A DNA stretch of 39,672 bases, from NCBI GenBank assembly GCA_009785525.1, contig WQWC01000018.1:1-39672 (forward strand), written 5' to 3'. The translations under genes were made by a program, and so were the position numbers. Numbering within the stretch: position 1 is the stretch's first letter; each line of letters opens with the position of its first letter. This DNA comes from Oscillospiraceae bacterium. Lineage in GTDB: Bacteria; Bacillota; Clostridia; Oscillospirales; Oscillospiraceae. Positions 38,101 through 39,672 of the stretch are shown piece by piece. The notes beneath the pieces are model-generated. The model ran no database searches. It was not told the origin of the DNA and was given only the letters and a program-made list of their open reading frames with translations.

Positions 38101-39149
38101 GTTTTCCCCTTGATTATATCAACGTATTTTGTCTTTATCTCCAGCGGCATAAACTGCGGCCTATCCCCTCTGAAGAATCTCCTGTTGGAAGGGACATTGC
38201 CGTCTTCGGGTAACGGCTCGACAATCTCCCACGCACATTTGTATTTTGAGAGGGTCACAATCAACGTCTCTTGCGATGACGCTGTCATCCAGCCGGTCAG
38301 CATCAGGCTTGATTCGGTGCCGGTGCCAAACACGGCGGCACCCGCAATCGCCATCTTTGCATCTATATGATCACAGCAGCGTTCAAGCGCCTCTTTTTGC
38401 TCAACCATCGCGGCAATCTGCGATATGGCCTCTTCCCGCTCATTGCCGATTGATTTTAACTCATCCTCGGCTCTTTTTATATTCTCCGCCGCAGTACCGG
38501 GAGCCATGGAAATCGGAAAAAAGTTGAACCCGCGCAGAATTTCCGCCAATTCCGTCAGTTTTTCACGTATGTACACAATGGCCAGGTAGTGTTGAGTTTT
38601 ATCGGACGACACAACAATAATCTGCGATTCCGGCACGGCCAAATAAACTGCTTCTTCGATCCGCGCCGAATCGGCCTTGCGGTCAACGGGAATCGTGCCG
38701 AGCCACAGCTCCGCGGATTGCGTCCCCTTGTGGTCCAGCGGGATATCCAATCCCGCCCATGGTGTCAGCGATTCTATCAGGCTTCGGGCATTTTTTTCAT
38801 CGGCACCGAGTTTATTTACCCGTGTATCCAGCACTATGAGTTTTCTTGCAGTTTCGAGGCTATTTTCCGTCTCGCTTTCATCCAGAAGCGTTTCTCTAGC
38901 AAGCTTTTGCTTCTTTCGCGCGGATTTTTTGGTTGTTGAGTATTTCTTCAAAACATCAAGCCCGCGTGTCAAATCCGCATAAGCGGCTCGTAACCGCTCC
39001 AGCTCATCGGAATTTCCCTCCTGTATGAACTGTGAGTCTCCCGTATCTAAGATTTCCATGCACCCTAAAAGCAGGAATTCTCTCAGCAGGACGTCTTTAT
39101 CGGCGCGGGAGACGAGAATTCTGATTTTCTTTATTTTTACGTTTGCCAT
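38097..39149 (-). CDS. ntpI: V-type ATPase subunit I, cytoplasmic N-terminal half only
   Basis: The 350-residue protein matches the N-terminal cytoplasmic domain of subunit I/a: KIKKIRILVSRADKDVLLREF, coiled-coil hairpins (about 50-130 and 235-270), EAVYLAVPESQIIVVSS, LRGFNFFPISMAPGT and LMLTGWMTASSQETLIVTLS. It then stops after MPLEIKTKYVDIIKGKT, where normal I subunits (about 620-660 residues) go on to PFE-x-x-T-x-x-Y and seven or more membrane helices. No membrane helix is left. The stop overlaps the ntpE ATG, so this is a settled gene junction rather than an obvious frameshift; the next bases encode NtpE, not the missing half. A membrane-less I subunit could not form the ion channel. Confidence 0.85.
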   Translation of the reverse strand: MANVKIKKIRILVSRADKDVLLREFLLLGCMEILDTGDSQFIQEGNSDELERLRAAYADLTRGLDVLKKYSTTKKSARKKQKLARETLLDESETENSLETARKLIVLDTRVNKLGADEKNARSLIESLTPWAGLDIPLDHKGTQSAELWLGTIPVDRKADSARIEEAVYLAVPESQIIVVSSDKTQHYLAIVYIREKLTELAEILRGFNFFPISMAPGTAAENIKRAEDELKSIGNEREEAISQIAAMVEQKEALERCCDHIDAKMAIAGAAVFGTGTESSLMLTGWMTASSQETLIVTLSKYKCAWEIVEPLPEDGNVPSNRRFFRGDRPQFMPLEIKTKYVDIIKGKT

Positions 39150-39463
39150 CAGAAATCCATTATCCTTTCAACAATAAGAGAAGCGGCTTTCTCAATTCGC
39201 ACTTCACCCCTGGCACGCAACATCGCTTGGCGATTTGCCGTCGTCGCGACCAGTTCGTGCGCTATCTCGGCGGCTTGCTGGTCACACTCGCGCATAAGTT
39301 CCGCGATTTCCGTTTCCGCACGGGAATGTGCTAAGGCAAGCGCTTGCGCCCCCTCTTCCTCCGCGTTATCAACAGTTTTTCTCGCTTTTTCGCGCGCCGC
39401 GATTACCGCCTCGCGCCCCTCTTCCTCCGCGGCCTTGATTTTTTTTATCATGTCTAAAGACAT
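39149..39463 (-). CDS. V-type ATPase subunit G/H-like peripheral stalk protein
   Basis: The 104-residue, highly charged, almost wholly helical protein (MSLDMIKKIKAAEEEGREAV, ARKTVDNAEEEGAQALALA, ending AASLIVERIMDF) fits the small coiled-coil partner of subunit E (NtpF/AhaH). It pairs with NtpE to form the peripheral stalk. RBS GGGGAGGAG stands about 9 bases before the ATG. Its stop overlaps the ntpI start by one base, so it is the first gene of this operon. Confidence 0.82.
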   Translation of the reverse strand: MSLDMIKKIKAAEEEGREAVIAAREKARKTVDNAEEEGAQALALAHSRAETEIAELMRECDQQAAEIAHELVATTANRQAMLRARGEVRIEKAASLIVERIMDF

Positions 39464-39512
39464 ATGGAGATACTCCTCCCCGTATTATATTTTAGACTTT
39501 GTTCTATCTGTT

Positions 39513-39542
39513 AATATACACTATTTTGTGTTGTTTTGACAA
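39513..39542 (-). promoter_or_regulatory. Candidate promoter of the V-ATPase operon
   Basis: On the minus strand TTGTCA (39537-39542) and TATATT (39513-39518) are separated by 18 bases, about 50 bases upstream of the first start codon. The remaining bases to the window edge (39543-39672) show no gene. Confidence 0.45.
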
Positions 39543-39672
39543 GTAATTCACAAAATAAACTTCATGCAAGCTGCGTTACACCCCGATGAATGAAAACGAG
39601 GTGTAAGTCCGGGATTGTTATGGTATACTTTATTGCGCACGGCATCAGGTCGGCTTTTTTTGCCGCTACGAG

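Overview
The window looks like a chromosome segment from an anaerobic, probably spore-forming member of the Bacillota (class Clostridia). The evidence is AGGAGG-type ribosome binding sites, SLH surface-layer domains, a dockerin-like module, a V-type ATPase operon, TnpX/TndX-type large serine recombinases with a TnpW-like partner, and a gene with a SpoIID-like domain plus peptidoglycan-binding repeats. No species can be named from the sequence.

Left flank (1-10917): a partial recQ helicase; a secreted N-acetylmuramoyl-L-alanine amidase; an IS1595-like transposase remnant; a URO-D/corrinoid-methyltransferase family protein; a tRNA-Thr(CGT) with a consensus promoter and its own terminator; and a leucine-rich-repeat lipoprotein. 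A co-directional minus-strand cluster follows (AraC regulator, serine beta-lactamase-like hydrolase, hexapeptide acetyltransferase, sugar isomerase/epimerase-like protein, small membrane protein, TatD hydrolase).

Centre (11817-32568): a 20,752-bp element inserted in frame into one gene. The 5' part of that gene is at 11127-11816 and the 3' part at 32569-34311. Joining them at the shared CACCG restores an uninterrupted 810-residue protein with a SpoIID-like domain and five peptidoglycan-binding repeats. The two element ends carry a perfect 13-bp inverted repeat lying exactly 7 bp on either side of an AC dinucleotide when the ends are joined, which is the geometry of a serine-integrase attP. 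The element carries two overlapping large serine recombinases, a TnpW-like small gene, a hicB with an in-frame stop, a large Rhs polymorphic-toxin locus and an SLH-anchored M28 peptidase. No phage structural or conjugation genes are visible. The layout resembles the skin-type elements that interrupt sporulation genes and are removed during development; that the excision is developmental here is inference.

The Rhs locus (16018-28793, minus strand) has one full-length secreted Rhs protein of 2566 residues ending in an M23 peptidase-like tip, followed by two displaced Rhs C-terminal modules, each starting with a copy of the Rhs core and ending in a different tip. Each of the three tips is followed directly by a lipoprotein gene, so all three candidate immunity proteins would sit outside the membrane.

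Right flank (34312-39672): a minus-strand V-ATPase operon in the order G/H-like, I (cytoplasmic half only), E, A, B. The genes for C, F, D and the proteolipid K, and the membrane half of I, are not in the window, although the junctions between the remaining genes are tight.
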